A program made the translations under genes and the position numbers. Shown here one piece after another: positions 36,727 through 45,510 of a stretch of DNA of 64,000 bases. Under the pieces are notes generated by a model. That model saw only the letters and a program-made list of their open reading frames with translations, had not been told where the DNA came from and searched no databases. Source of the stretch: Bradyrhizobium sp. SRL28. Its GTDB lineage: Bacteria; Pseudomonadota; Alphaproteobacteria; Rhizobiales; Xanthobacteraceae. The stretch lies in contig NZ_JAHEAG010000006.1 of NCBI RefSeq assembly GCF_018596315.1, forward strand, positions 124,001 to 188,000, in the 5' to 3' direction. Numbering within the stretch: the first letter of the stretch is position 1; each line of letters opens with the position of its first letter.

Positions 36727-37533
36727 TTGCCAATGAAGCGCATTGCCATTGCCGGACTCGGTGAGATCGGCCGAACCCTAGTGCGCAAGCTGGCGCAGGG
36801 GCTACCGGGCCTCTCGCTTGCGGCGATCGCGACCAGGGATCGCGAAAAGGCGAAGGCGTGGCTCGATCGCGAAGGCATCACCTGCGCGCTGGTTTCGCTC
36901 GATGAACTGCCCGCCCGCGCCGACCTCGTTGTCGAATGCGCGCCGGCTGACATCCTCGACCAGATCTGCCGGCCGATGCTGCGCGCGGGCAAGCAGGTGA
37001 TGGTGCTGAGCGCCAGTGCACTGCTGCCGCGTCCCGATCTCATCGAACTGGCCAAAGCGCATGGCGGTCAGATCATCGTACCGACCGGCGCCTTGATTGG
37101 CTTCGATGCGGTTTCGGCTGCCGCCGAGGGCACGATCCATTCGGTGCAGATGGTCACGCGCAAGCCGCCCGGAGGTCTCGCCGGCGCGCCCTATCTCGTC
37201 GCGAACGGGATTTCGATGGAGGGGGTAAAGTCGGCCCTGTGCGTCTTCAAGGGTTCGGCGCGCGACGCGGCCGCGGCCTTTCCGGCCAACGTCAATGTCG
37301 TGGCGGCGTTGTCGCTGGCCGGGATTGGGCCCGATCGCACGACGATCGAAATCTGGGCTGATCCGGCGGTGACGCGCAACTGCCACCAGATCAGGGTCGA
37401 TGCCGATTCAGCTTCGTTCACGATGTCGATCGAGAACGTCCCGTCGGAAAACCCGAAGACAGGCCGCATTACCGCGCTCTCGGTGATCGCCGCCCTGCGC
37501 AAACTCACCTCGCCGCTGCAGGTCGGAACCTGA
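36727..37533 (+). CDS. aspartate dehydrogenase-like protein
   Basis: A 268-residue NAD(P)-dependent enzyme with an N-terminal Rossmann domain (IAIAGLGEIGRTLVRKLA) and a C-terminal aspartate-dehydrogenase domain (GALIGFDAVSAAAEG, NVNVVAALSLAGIGPDRT with the family Asn-Val pattern). Canonical members convert aspartate to iminoaspartate for NAD synthesis. A TTG at 36727 lies eight bases after AGGAG (36714-36718) and is the best start; ATG 36733 is too far. It is followed by an FAD oxidoreductase and a three-gene transporter in one direction; no nadA/nadC is adjacent, so a catabolic amino-acid role is possible. Confidence 0.8.
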   Translation: MPMKRIAIAGLGEIGRTLVRKLAQGLPGLSLAAIATRDREKAKAWLDREGITCALVSLDELPARADLVVECAPADILDQICRPMLRAGKQVMVLSASALLPRPDLIELAKAHGGQIIVPTGALIGFDAVSAAAEGTIHSVQMVTRKPPGGLAGAPYLVANGISMEGVKSALCVFKGSARDAAAAFPANVNVVAALSLAGIGPDRTTIEIWADPAVTRNCHQIRVDADSASFTMSIENVPSENPKTGRITALSVIAALRKLTSPLQVGT

Positions 37534-37604
37534 GCGTCGCGCCGCAATAGCCAAAGTCCCTCGTCCGGGACATTATCGCTCGCACGCCATCCGGGAATAT
37601 CAAC

Positions 37605-38969
37605 TTGCCCGCCAAAACTATCACCGAACCCGCGCGCCAAATTCCGCTCTACGGCGAATATGAAGTCGCCGTGCTCGGCGGCGGGCCGGCGGGCATCGCC
37701 GCGGCCGTGGCCGCCGCACGCGCCGGCCGCCGGACGCTCCTGATCGAGCGCTACGGCTTTCTCGGCGGGATGGGCACGGCCGCAGGGGTCACGAATTTTT
37801 GCGGGCTGCATGCCAATGTCCATGGCGAGATGCATCGGGTGGTGCAGGGCATTGCTTCCGATCTACTGGCACGGATCGACCGGCTCGACGGGCTCAACGC
37901 GCCGCATCTGATCCTCGGCAAGATTTTCGCGCAGGCTTACGACACCGCGGCCTACAAGATCGCGGCGGATGATTTGCTCGCCGCGCACAAGGTCGACATC
38001 CTCTTTCATGCGCTCGGCGCCGGCTTGGTGATGCAGGACGAGAAGCGCATCAACGTGCTGATGGTGGAGACCAAGGCGGGCCGACAGGCCGTGCGCGCCG
38101 GCATCTTCATCGATTGCTCCGGCGACGGCGATCTCGCGGCTTGGGCGGGTGCGCCGTTTGAAGTCGGCGACAAAGCCGGCAGCATGCTCTATCCCTCGAT
38201 GATGTTCCGCCTCAACGGCATCGACCCCGAAAAGGCCGGTGAGGCCTGGCGCACCATTCCGGCGCTGATGGAAAAGGCGGAGGCCGCGGGCACGCATCGG
38301 TTTCCGCGCAAGACCGCGATCGTCCGCCCGCAGCGCTCGGCGATCGAATGGCGGGTGAATTTCACCCAGCTTGCGCGCGAGGACGGCACGGCGATAAGCG
38401 GGATCGATCCCGATCAGATGACGCGCGGCGAGATCGACGGCCGGCGCCAGGCGGTCCAGGCGTTCGAATTCCTGCGCACGGTGCCGGGATTTGAAAAATC
38501 CTACATCGTCGACCTTCCGCCGCAACTCGGCATCCGCGAGACGCGCCGCGTGATCGGCGGCTACATGCTGTCGGGCGAGGACGTGCTCGGCTGCGCCTCG
38601 TTCGAAGACTCCATCGGCGTCAATGGCTGGCCGATGGAGCAGCATGTCGCGGGCGATGTGATCTTCAAGTTCCCGCCGATCCCGGAATCCCGCGGCTTCA
38701 ACGAATTGCCGTATCGCATGCTGGTGCCCGAAGGCATCGACAATCTCTTGATGGCCGGGCGCTGCGCCTCGATGACCCATGAGGGCCAGTCGGCGGCGCG
38801 GGTCTCGGGCGCCTGCTTTGCGATGGGGGAGGCGGCAGGTTCGGCAGCGGCGCTGGCACTGTCAGGCAATACGATTCCGCGCGACATTGCGGTTGAAAAG
38901 TTGCAACAAAGCCTGAAACAACAGGGTGCGTTCATCGGGCGGGACCAGAGCGTGCCCGAAGGGCTATAA
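37605..38969 (+). CDS. FAD-dependent oxidoreductase (FAD_oxidored family)
   Basis: A 454-residue flavoprotein. The dinucleotide fold VAVLGGGPAGIAAAVAAARAG sits at the N-terminus, GFLGGMGTAAGVTNF follows, FIDCSGDGDLAAWAG marks the second FAD contact and LMAGRCASMTHEG the third; this set defines the FAD_oxidored group related to fumarate reductases and thiazole synthases. TTG 37605 is the only start that keeps the complete nucleotide-binding strand; GGGA lies upstream. Lies 71 nt after the aspartate-dehydrogenase-like gene and 21 nt before the transporter receptor. Confidence 0.83.
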   Translation: MPAKTITEPARQIPLYGEYEVAVLGGGPAGIAAAVAAARAGRRTLLIERYGFLGGMGTAAGVTNFCGLHANVHGEMHRVVQGIASDLLARIDRLDGLNAPHLILGKIFAQAYDTAAYKIAADDLLAAHKVDILFHALGAGLVMQDEKRINVLMVETKAGRQAVRAGIFIDCSGDGDLAAWAGAPFEVGDKAGSMLYPSMMFRLNGIDPEKAGEAWRTIPALMEKAEAAGTHRFPRKTAIVRPQRSAIEWRVNFTQLAREDGTAISGIDPDQMTRGEIDGRRQAVQAFEFLRTVPGFEKSYIVDLPPQLGIRETRRVIGGYMLSGEDVLGCASFEDSIGVNGWPMEQHVAGDVIFKFPPIPESRGFNELPYRMLVPEGIDNLLMAGRCASMTHEGQSAARVSGACFAMGEAAGSAAALALSGNTIPRDIAVEKLQQSLKQQGAFIGRDQSVPEGL

Positions 38970-38990
38970 ACGAGTTACGGAGGAGACCGG

Positions 38991-39995
38991 ATGTCAAAGT
39001 TTGCACGGCTCGCGCTGGCGGGCCTGTTGGCGATTGCCGCGGGCGGGATTGCGCGGGCCGACGATGCGCAAAAGGCAAAGATCGGCGTGCTCCGGCTGTC
39101 GTCGTCGGCGCCGGTGTTCATCGCGCAGGACAAGGGTTATTTCCGCGAGGCCGGGCTCGATATCGAACTGAAGTTCTTCGACGCGGCGCAGCCGATCGCG
39201 GTGGCGACGACGTCGGGCGACGTCGATTTCGGCATCACGGCGTTCACCGCCGGGCTCTACAATCTCGCCGGCAAGGGCACGCTGAAGGTGATCGGCGGCA
39301 TGAGCCGCGAGAAGGCCGGCTATCCGCTGATCGGCTACTTTGCCAGCAACAACGCCTACGCGGCCGGGCTGAAAACGCCGAAAGACCTGGCGGGCAAGCG
39401 CATCGCAGTAACGCAGGTCGGCTCCAGCTTTCACTATTCGCTCGGCCTGCTCGCCGACAAATACGGTTTCAAACTCGCGGACGTGAAAGTGCTGCCGTTG
39501 CAGTCATTGTCGAATGCCGCGGCCGCCCTCAAGGGTGAAACCGTCGATGCCGCATTGCTGCCGATCTCGACCGCGCGCTCGCTGGTGGATTCCGGTGGCG
39601 CCAAATTCCTTGGCTGGGTCGGCGACGAGACGCCGTGGCAATTGGGCGCCGTGTTTGCCGCGCCGAAGACGCTGGCCAACAAGGCGCTGGTGACGAAGCT
39701 CTTGGCCGCGCTGGTGCGCGCCGACCGTGAATATCACGATGTGATCCTCGCGTCCGTGAAGGACGGTAAGGCCGACATCAACGACAAGACAAAGCCGCTG
39801 CTCGAAATCATCGCCAAATACACCAACCTGCCGGTGGAGCAGGTGGTCGGCAACTGCGCCTATATCGATCCGGACGGTAAGCTCGACGTCAAGAACGTCG
39901 ACAACCAGATCGCATGGCTGCAGGAGCAGGGCTTTGTCGACAAGGGGTTTGCGGCAGATGCGATCATCGCGAAGGAATATGTGAAGGCGGATTGA
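38991..39995 (+). CDS. ABC transporter substrate-binding protein, NitT/TauT (NMT1) type
   Basis: A 334-residue periplasmic receptor. Signal peptide (LALAGLLAIAAGGIARA) then the family start KIGVLRLSSSAPVFIAQDKGYF and GDVDFGITAFTAGLYNLAGKG. The family delivers nitrate, taurine, thiamine precursors or aromatic sulfonates. GGAGGAG sets ATG 38991. The cognate ATPase and permease genes follow, separated by a family B repeat. Confidence 0.88.
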   Translation: MSKFARLALAGLLAIAAGGIARADDAQKAKIGVLRLSSSAPVFIAQDKGYFREAGLDIELKFFDAAQPIAVATTSGDVDFGITAFTAGLYNLAGKGTLKVIGGMSREKAGYPLIGYFASNNAYAAGLKTPKDLAGKRIAVTQVGSSFHYSLGLLADKYGFKLADVKVLPLQSLSNAAAALKGETVDAALLPISTARSLVDSGGAKFLGWVGDETPWQLGAVFAAPKTLANKALVTKLLAALVRADREYHDVILASVKDGKADINDKTKPLLEIIAKYTNLPVEQVVGNCAYIDPDGKLDVKNVDNQIAWLQEQGFVDKGFAADAIIAKEYVKAD

Positions 39996-40009
39996 TGGTG
40001 TGCCGATGC

Positions 40010-40120
40010 CGTCATTGCGAGCGAAGCGAAGCAATCCACGCTTCTGCGCGGGGAAAGATGGATTGCTTCGTCGCTTCGCTTCCTTGCGCAAACGCTTCGC
40101 GTTTGTCGCAGGCAATGACG
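40010..40120. repeat. REPIN-like inverted repeat, family B copy 2
   Basis: Begins CGTCATTGCGAGCGAAGCG and ends GCAGGCAATGACG, with an additional AACGCTTCGCGTTT hairpin in the right arm. It lies inside the transporter operon and ends 15 nt before the ATPase gene's ribosome site (AGGA at 40135-40138). Confidence 0.83.
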
Positions 40121-40143
40121 AACTACAGCCAGCCAGGAACCCA

Positions 40144-40917
40144 ATGGACCTGATCGCCGACCATATCAGCCACCGCTTCGGCGGACTCGACGTGCTCGAT
40201 CGCGTATCGTTTACCGTTGCCTCCGGCGAGGTGGTCGCGATCGTGGGACCTTCCGGTTGCGGCAAGAGCACGCTGCTGTCGATCCTCGGCGGGCTGCTGC
40301 GCCCGAGCGAGGGAAGGGCAGAGCTGCGCGGCGCGCCGCCGGCTGGCAGCCTCAATCCGCTGACCTTTGTGTTCCAGGATTTTGCGCTGCTGCCGTGGTG
40401 CACGGTGGAAGCGAACGTCGAATTTCCGCTGGTTCATACCGCGCTTGACGCGGCCACGCGCCGCGCCGTCGTCGATGACGCGTTGCGGCGGACGGGCCTG
40501 TCCGATTTCCGCGGCGCCTATCCGAAGCAGTTGTCGGGCGGCATGCGTCAGCGCGTAGGCATTGCGCGGGCGCTCGCTGTGCGGCCGGCGATTCTCCTGA
40601 TGGACGAGCCGTTGTCGGCGCTGGATTCGCAGACCCGCGAATTGCTGATGGAGGATTTCATCCGCCTGCTCGCCGACGGCGCGATGGGCGCGGTCTATGT
40701 CACGCATAATCTGGAGGAAGCGGTGCGGCTCGCCGATCGCATCGTGGTGCTGTCGCGGCGTCCCGGCCGAGTCAGGGAGATCGTCGAAATCCCGATGACG
40801 CGCGCCGAGCGCGGTGCGATCGATGCGCGCGGCAAGTTGCTGGCGCTTCAGAACGATCTGTGGTCGCTGATCCGCGAGGAAGCGATCGATGCCGAGCGTG
40901 AGGTGCAGCATGCTTGA
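40144..40917 (+). CDS. ABC transporter ATP-binding protein, NitT/TauT type
   Basis: A 257-residue ATPase. Walker A GPSGCGKST, Q-loop FVFQDFALLPW, signature LSGGMRQRVG, Walker B ILLMDEP and the switch His in YVTHNLEEA are all intact. ATG 40144 is right after AGGA; the longer frame upstream is the translated family B repeat. Its stop overlaps the permease start (ATGCTTGA). Confidence 0.92.
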   Translation: MDLIADHISHRFGGLDVLDRVSFTVASGEVVAIVGPSGCGKSTLLSILGGLLRPSEGRAELRGAPPAGSLNPLTFVFQDFALLPWCTVEANVEFPLVHTALDAATRRAVVDDALRRTGLSDFRGAYPKQLSGGMRQRVGIARALAVRPAILLMDEPLSALDSQTRELLMEDFIRLLADGAMGAVYVTHNLEEAVRLADRIVVLSRRPGRVREIVEIPMTRAERGAIDARGKLLALQNDLWSLIREEAIDAEREVQHA

Positions 40918-41728
40918 GCGCGCACCGCAGGACGATCGCGCAACCGAAGCCCGGCCGGTCGCATTTCGCGGCGCCGGTTTTGTGCCGGGCGGTGGGCGCG
41001 CTTCGGGCTGGATCGCGCTGTTGCTGGTGATTGCGCTGTGGCAGCTCGCCGGCAGCGCGGGCTGGGTCAATCCGCTGTTCCTGCCCGCGCCGTCAGCCAT
41101 TGCGGTCGCGATCTACAAGCTCGCCATGTCAGGCGCGCTCTGGCAGCACATTTCGGCTTCCGTGGTTCGCATCGGCTTGGGCTGGCTGCTCGGCACGGTG
41201 GCCGGCGTGATCATAGGCTTTGCGATCGGGCTGTCGACGCTGGCGCGCGGCGTCGGCATTACCTTCATCTCCGCGCTGTTTCCGATTCCGAAGATCGCGC
41301 TGCTGCCGCTGTTGATCCTGTGGCTCGGGATCGGCGAGGAGCCGAAGATCGCGACCATTGCGCTCGGCGTGTTCTTCTCCACCGCCATTTCGGTCTATAG
41401 CGGCGTCGACGCGGTGCCGCGCAACCTGATCCGGATGGCGCAGAGTTTTAATGTGCCGTTCCATGCCATCGTGTGGCGCGTGATCTGGCCGGGCGCGCTG
41501 CCCTCGATCCTCGCGGGATTCCGCATCACGGCGTCAGTGGCGCTATTGCTGGTGGTGAGCGCGGAAATGATCGGCGCTCAGTTCGGCATCGGCGCGTTCG
41601 TGCTGCAGGCCGGCAATTTGATGCAGACCGATCAGCTATTGGCCGGGGTCGTGATCCTGTCGCTGTTCGGACTGGCGGTGGGGAAGGCGATCAACGTGCT
41701 GGAAGCGCGGTTGCTGCACTGGCGGTGA
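40910..41728 (+). CDS. ABC transporter permease, NitT/TauT type
   Basis: A 272-residue integral membrane protein with about six helices. The cytoplasmic EAA loop that contacts the ATPase is visible as NLIRMAQSFNVPFHAIVWRVIWPGALPSI. ATG 40910 overlaps the ATPase stop by eight bases and follows GAGGTG, so the two are translationally coupled. Together with 38991-40917 it completes one import system whose substrate is unknown. Confidence 0.9.
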   Translation: MLERAPQDDRATEARPVAFRGAGFVPGGGRASGWIALLLVIALWQLAGSAGWVNPLFLPAPSAIAVAIYKLAMSGALWQHISASVVRIGLGWLLGTVAGVIIGFAIGLSTLARGVGITFISALFPIPKIALLPLLILWLGIGEEPKIATIALGVFFSTAISVYSGVDAVPRNLIRMAQSFNVPFHAIVWRVIWPGALPSILAGFRITASVALLLVVSAEMIGAQFGIGAFVLQAGNLMQTDQLLAGVVILSLFGLAVGKAINVLEARLLHWR

Positions 41729-41738
41729 TGCGGGGAAT

Positions 41739-41827
41739 CGTAGGGTGGGCAAAGCGAAGCGTGCCCACCAGATCGATCTCCGCAAGAATGGTGGGCACGT
41801 CGCTTACGCTCCTTTGCCCACCCTACG
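41739..41827. repeat. REPIN-like inverted repeat, family A copy 4
   Basis: CGTAGGGTGGGCAAAGCG to TTTGCCCACCCTACG. It fills the convergent junction between the permease gene and the gentisate dioxygenase gene. Confidence 0.85.
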
Positions 41828-41841
41828 GTTCTTGGTACCCC

Positions 41842-42882
41842 TCACGCATTCCCACGATCTTCGCGGAACAAATCGAGCTTCTGCTGCACCGGACGGTCGG
41901 AGAACGAGAACAGCACCGCGTCGGTGTCGGCCTCGTGCGTGACCCAGTGCCAGCTCGGCACCACGAACAGGTCGCGCGCGCCCCACTCGAACGTCTGGTC
42001 GCCGATCCGTGTGCGGCCCTTGCCTTCGATCGCGGCGAACACGGTGGCGTCGGTCGCGCGATAGCGCGCGGTCTTGAAGCCTTTCGGCAATAGCTGGATG
42101 AAAGTGCCGATCGTCGGCATCGCGAAATCGCCGGTTTCGGGATTGGAGAATTTCAGCTTCAGCCCATGGCAGGCGTCCCACTCCTCGCGCGTCTTCGCCT
42201 GCTCCAGCGCCTCGCGCGTATAGCTGTAGGGATAGTTGAAGATCGGCGAGGTCTTGGATTTGCGCTTCTCGTCGACCGGCAGCAGATTGTGGCCGTAGCG
42301 CGCAAAGCTGTCGCCGGCGGGCTTACTGATCTTCTGCTGGTCCTCGTTCGACCCTTCGGCAAAGGACGCATCGAAAAACTGCACCATCGGGATGTCGAGC
42401 CCGTCGAGCCAGAACATCGGCTCGGATGTTTCGTTGGAATGGTCGTGCCAGGTCATCGACGGCGTGATGACGAAATCGCCGGGCTCCATCGCGGTGCGCT
42501 CGCCGTCGACGGTGGTATGGGCGCCCTTGCCTTCGAGCACGAAGCGCAGCGCCGACTGGCTGTGCCGATGGGCGGGGGCGACGTCGCCCGGGACCACCAT
42601 CTGCACGCCGGCAAACAGCGACGTCGTGACCTTCGACTGGCCGCGCAGGCCGGGATTTTCCAGCACCAGCACCCGCCGCTCGGCTTCCTTGGCGGTGATC
42701 AGCTTGCCGGCTTCGGTCATGTAGTCGCGGATGGAATCGAATTTCCACAGATGCGGCCGGCAGGCGCTTCGCGGCTCCGGCGTGACGAGGTCACCCAGCA
42801 CGTTCCACAGCGCGGAGAGATTCTCGCCGTCGATCTTCTTGTAGAACGCCTCGCGTTCCGGGGTCTTCTGCACGGCTTCCAT
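41842..42882 (-). CDS. gentisate 1,2-dioxygenase
   Basis: A 346-residue bicupin. It opens the ring of gentisate (2,5-dihydroxybenzoate) between C1 and C2 to give maleylpyruvate, using Fe(II). The N-terminal cupin holds the metal His pair in PAHRHSQSALRFVLEG (His 105, 107) and the second cluster WHDHSN (His 146, 148); the C-terminal cupin starts near LKLKFSNPETG. Length matches the family. GGGAGG upstream sets ATG 42882 over an ATG six codons earlier. It is divergent from the maleylpyruvate isomerase gene, with a shared motif in between. Confidence 0.88.
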   Translation of the reverse strand: MEAVQKTPEREAFYKKIDGENLSALWNVLGDLVTPEPRSACRPHLWKFDSIRDYMTEAGKLITAKEAERRVLVLENPGLRGQSKVTTSLFAGVQMVVPGDVAPAHRHSQSALRFVLEGKGAHTTVDGERTAMEPGDFVITPSMTWHDHSNETSEPMFWLDGLDIPMVQFFDASFAEGSNEDQQKISKPAGDSFARYGHNLLPVDEKRKSKTSPIFNYPYSYTREALEQAKTREEWDACHGLKLKFSNPETGDFAMPTIGTFIQLLPKGFKTARYRATDATVFAAIEGKGRTRIGDQTFEWGARDLFVVPSWHWVTHEADTDAVLFSFSDRPVQQKLDLFREDRGNA

Positions 42883-42917
42883 GGTCAAGCCTCCCGTCAT
42901 TTTTGTATCGTCTATGG

Positions 42918-42937
42918 ATTGACAGTATACTTACAAT
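42918..42937. promoter_or_regulatory. probable MarR operator (site 1)
   Basis: A 20-bp imperfect palindrome: ATTG and CAAT arms around the perfect core AGTATACT. It lies midway in the 111-bp spacer between the gentisate dioxygenase gene (-) and the isomerase gene (+). Fourteen bases (GACAGTATACTTAC) recur exactly at 48276-48289. Confidence 0.6.
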
Positions 42938-42993
42938 ATGGGTAGCGTCAATGCAGGCCGCGAGGCAAACGATAAAATCCGAGGGAGGTTCCG

Positions 42994-43626
42994 ATGAAGC
43001 TGCATGGCTATTTCCGCAGCAGCGCGGCATACCGGGTCAGGATTGCGCTAAACCTCAAGGGGTTGTCGACCGATCACCTGTCGCATCACCTTCGCAAGGG
43101 CGAACAGTGCGCCCCCGCCTATCTCGCGATCAATCCGCAGGGGTTGGTGCCGACGCTGGAGGGTGACGACGGGACCGTGCTGACCCAGTCGCTCGCCATC
43201 ATTGAATGGCTGGACGAGACCCATCCCAATCCACCGTTGCTGCCAAAGGATCCGCTGCGCCGTGCCAAGGTGCGCGCGTTCGCGCTGGCCATCGCCTGCG
43301 ATATCCACCCGGTGCAGAATTTGAAGGTTCTGGCCCGGCTGCGCCAGCTCGGCGTGGCCGAGGAAAAGGTGACGGAATGGGCGGCCTGGGTCAACCGCGA
43401 GGGGCTTGCCGCCTGCGAAACGCTGGTCGCGGGCGAGGCCGGACCGTTCTGCTTCGGCGACAAGCCGACCATTGCCGATCTCTGCCTGGTGCCGCAGCTT
43501 GCGAACGCGCGGCGCTTCGGCGTCGATGTGTCGGCCTATCCGCGCCTGCTCAAGGCCGAGGCCGCGGCGAAGGAAATGAAGGCGTTCACTGATGCCGCGC
43601 CGGACAAACAAGCCGATGCCGAGTAA
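42994..43626 (+). CDS. maleylpyruvate/maleylacetoacetate isomerase (zeta-class GST)
   Basis: A 210-residue glutathione-dependent isomerase. N-terminal thioredoxin domain: LHGYFRSSAAYRVRIALNLKG carries the zeta-class glutathione site (SSxxxR), then NPQGLVPTLEGDDG and LTQSLAIIEWLDE. C-terminal domain: GDKPTIADLCLVPQL. The homogentisate (MaiA) and gentisate pathways use related enzymes; beside gentisate dioxygenase the substrate is most likely maleylpyruvate, giving fumarylpyruvate. Strong ribosome site GGGAGG. Confidence 0.86.
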   Translation: MKLHGYFRSSAAYRVRIALNLKGLSTDHLSHHLRKGEQCAPAYLAINPQGLVPTLEGDDGTVLTQSLAIIEWLDETHPNPPLLPKDPLRRAKVRAFALAIACDIHPVQNLKVLARLRQLGVAEEKVTEWAAWVNREGLAACETLVAGEAGPFCFGDKPTIADLCLVPQLANARRFGVDVSAYPRLLKAEAAAKEMKAFTDAAPDKQADAE

Positions 43627-44125
43627 GCCATCACCCATCACCATGGATGCGGTCTATACCGCGCCCGGCTACCTGTTCCGCCGGATGCAGCAGATCGCGG
43701 TCTCGATCTTCGTCGAGGAGTGCAGCGCGTTCGACCTGACGCCGGTGCAGTATGCGGCGCTGGTGGCGATCCACACCCATCCCGGCATCGATGCCACCCG
43801 GCTGTCGGCGGTGATCGCGTTCGACCGCTCCACGCTCGGCAACGTGATCGAACGGCTGGAAAGCAAGGCGCTGATCGAGCGCAAGCCGTCGCGGGAGGAT
43901 AAGCGGGTCAAGCTGCTCCATCTGACCAAATCGGGCGCGGCGGTGCTGCGCGACATCATGCCGTCGGTGGAACGCGCGCAGCTAAGGATGCTGCAGCCGC
44001 TGAAGCCCGCGGACCGCAAGACGCTGCTGGCGCTGATGACGCAGCTGGTCGATCTCAATAACGAGGCCTCGCGCGTGCCGCTGCGCGCCGAAGACGCGCT
44101 CGAACATCTGGGGAAGTCGAGCTGA
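43616..44125 (+). CDS. MarR family transcriptional regulator
   Basis: A 169-residue winged-helix regulator. Visible: FDLTPVQYAALVAIHTHPG, recognition helix IDATRLSAVIAFDRSTLGNVIERLESKALI and the wing ERKPSREDKRVKLLHLTKSG. MarR proteins usually repress catabolic genes and release DNA on binding a phenolic or CoA-thioester ligand. ATG 43616 overlaps the isomerase stop; two other in-frame ATGs exist. Its own stop shares one base with the hydroxylase start (TGATG). It probably acts at the sites at 42918 and 48276. Confidence 0.87.
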   Translation: MPSKPSPITMDAVYTAPGYLFRRMQQIAVSIFVEECSAFDLTPVQYAALVAIHTHPGIDATRLSAVIAFDRSTLGNVIERLESKALIERKPSREDKRVKLLHLTKSGAAVLRDIMPSVERAQLRMLQPLKPADRKTLLALMTQLVDLNNEASRVPLRAEDALEHLGKSS

Positions 44126-45306
44126 TGGACGCACAGCCGGTCCTGATCGCGGGTGGCGGAATCGGCGGGCTCGCCGCAGCGCTTGGTCTGGCGCAAAAAG
44201 GCATCCGCTCGATCCTGCTGGAAAAGGCCTCGACACTCGGCGAAATCGGCGCCGGCATCCAGCTCGGGCCCAACGCGTTCCACGCCTTCGACTATCTCGG
44301 CGTCGGTGAGGCCGCGCGAAGCATGGCCGTCTATATCGACCAGCTCCGGCTGATGGATGCGCTGACCGCCGAAGAAATCACCCATGTCGATCTGGGTGAT
44401 GCGTTTCGCTCGCGCTTCCGCAATCCCTATGCGGTGGTGCATCGCGGCGATCTGCACGGTGTTTTTCTGCGCGCCTGCCAGAATCACGCGTTGATCGAGT
44501 TGCGCGTCAGTAGCGAGGTGACCGGTTACGATCAGGACGGCTCGTCGGTGACGGCGCGGCTGGCGAATGGCGAGCGCATCACGGGCCGGCTGTTGATTGG
44601 CGCTGACGGCTTGTGGTCGAACGTCCGCAAGCAGGTGGTTTCCGACGGGCCGCCGCGGGTATCCGGGCATACGACGTACCGCTCGGTGATTCCGACCGAG
44701 CAGATGCCGGAAGATTTGCGCTGGAACGCGGCGACGCTGTGGGCCGGGCCGAAATGCCACATCGTGCATTATCCGCTGTCGGGCTGGAAGGTGTTCAACC
44801 TCGTCGTCACCTATCACAACGACGCGCCGGAGCCGGTCGCCGGCAAGCCTGTCAGCGACGAGGAGGTCATGCAGGGTTTTGGCCATGTGCATGAGCGTGC
44901 GAAGGAGATCATCCGGCACGGCAAGAACTGGCGGCTGTGGGTTTTGTGCGACCGCGATCCGGTCGAGCGTTGGATCGACGGCCGCGTCGCGCTGCTCGGC
45001 GACGCCGCACATCCGATGCTGCAATATTTCGCGCAAGGCGCGTGTCAGGCGATGGAGGACGCGGTGTGCCTGTCACACATGCTGGCGAACCGTGATGATT
45101 ACGCGGTCGCGCTGGAGGCCTATCGCACGCAGCGTTTCCTGCGCACCGCCAAGGTGCAGTTGATGTCCCGCGCCATCGGCGAGCACATCTATCACCCATC
45201 AGGCGGACATGCCCGGCTGCGCAATGCGATCATGGGCGCGAAGACGTCGGAAGAGTGGTATGGCGATCTGGCGTGGCTGTATGGCGGGACGGGGTTGGGG
45301 AGTTAG
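44125..45306 (+). CDS. 3-hydroxybenzoate 6-hydroxylase-like FAD monooxygenase
   Basis: A 393-residue group A flavin monooxygenase. Visible: GGGIGG at 10-15, DG motif IGADGLWSNVRK at 158-169, and GDAAHPMLQYFAQGA at 292-306, whose last part is typical of salicylate/3-hydroxybenzoate hydroxylases. It would convert 3-hydroxybenzoate to gentisate with NADH and O2, feeding the dioxygenase at 41842. Salicylate 1-hydroxylase is the main alternative; neighbours favour the gentisate-forming activity. Coupled to the MarR gene. Confidence 0.82.
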   Translation: MDAQPVLIAGGGIGGLAAALGLAQKGIRSILLEKASTLGEIGAGIQLGPNAFHAFDYLGVGEAARSMAVYIDQLRLMDALTAEEITHVDLGDAFRSRFRNPYAVVHRGDLHGVFLRACQNHALIELRVSSEVTGYDQDGSSVTARLANGERITGRLLIGADGLWSNVRKQVVSDGPPRVSGHTTYRSVIPTEQMPEDLRWNAATLWAGPKCHIVHYPLSGWKVFNLVVTYHNDAPEPVAGKPVSDEEVMQGFGHVHERAKEIIRHGKNWRLWVLCDRDPVERWIDGRVALLGDAAHPMLQYFAQGACQAMEDAVCLSHMLANRDDYAVALEAYRTQRFLRTAKVQLMSRAIGEHIYHPSGGHARLRNAIMGAKTSEEWYGDLAWLYGGTGLGS

Positions 45307-45322
45307 TCGCCAAAAACTCCGC

Positions 45323-45493
45323 TGTCGTCCCTGCGGACGCAGGGGCCCATACGCCGCGGCCGGTGTGTTGGGCATGCTGGGAGACGACTTCGCTTCAGCA
45401 GCCTCACAGCGCTAGTTGATTAACGCAGAGCGTCAGCCACCGCGTCCTATCGATCGATCACGCGGTATGGGTCCCTGCTTTCGCAGGGACGAC
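45323..45493. repeat. family D palindromic element, full-length copy 2 (inverted)
   Basis: Ends TGTCGTCCCTGCGGACGCAGG and GCTTTCGCAGGGACGACG. The interior matches the reverse complement of the copy at 13964 in several blocks (for example GACTAACG/GATTAACG, TCACGCGGTATGGG). It fills a convergent junction. Confidence 0.78.
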
Positions 45494-45510
45494 GCCGTGC
45501 TTGTTGCTCG

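Noticed and set aside
40000..40143. N-terminal extension of the ABC ATPase
   Set aside because: Translated family B repeat; Walker A spacing and AGGA support ATG 40144.
43669..45036. 455-codon minus-strand frame
   Set aside because: Antisense of the MarR and 3-hydroxybenzoate hydroxylase genes, both strongly supported.
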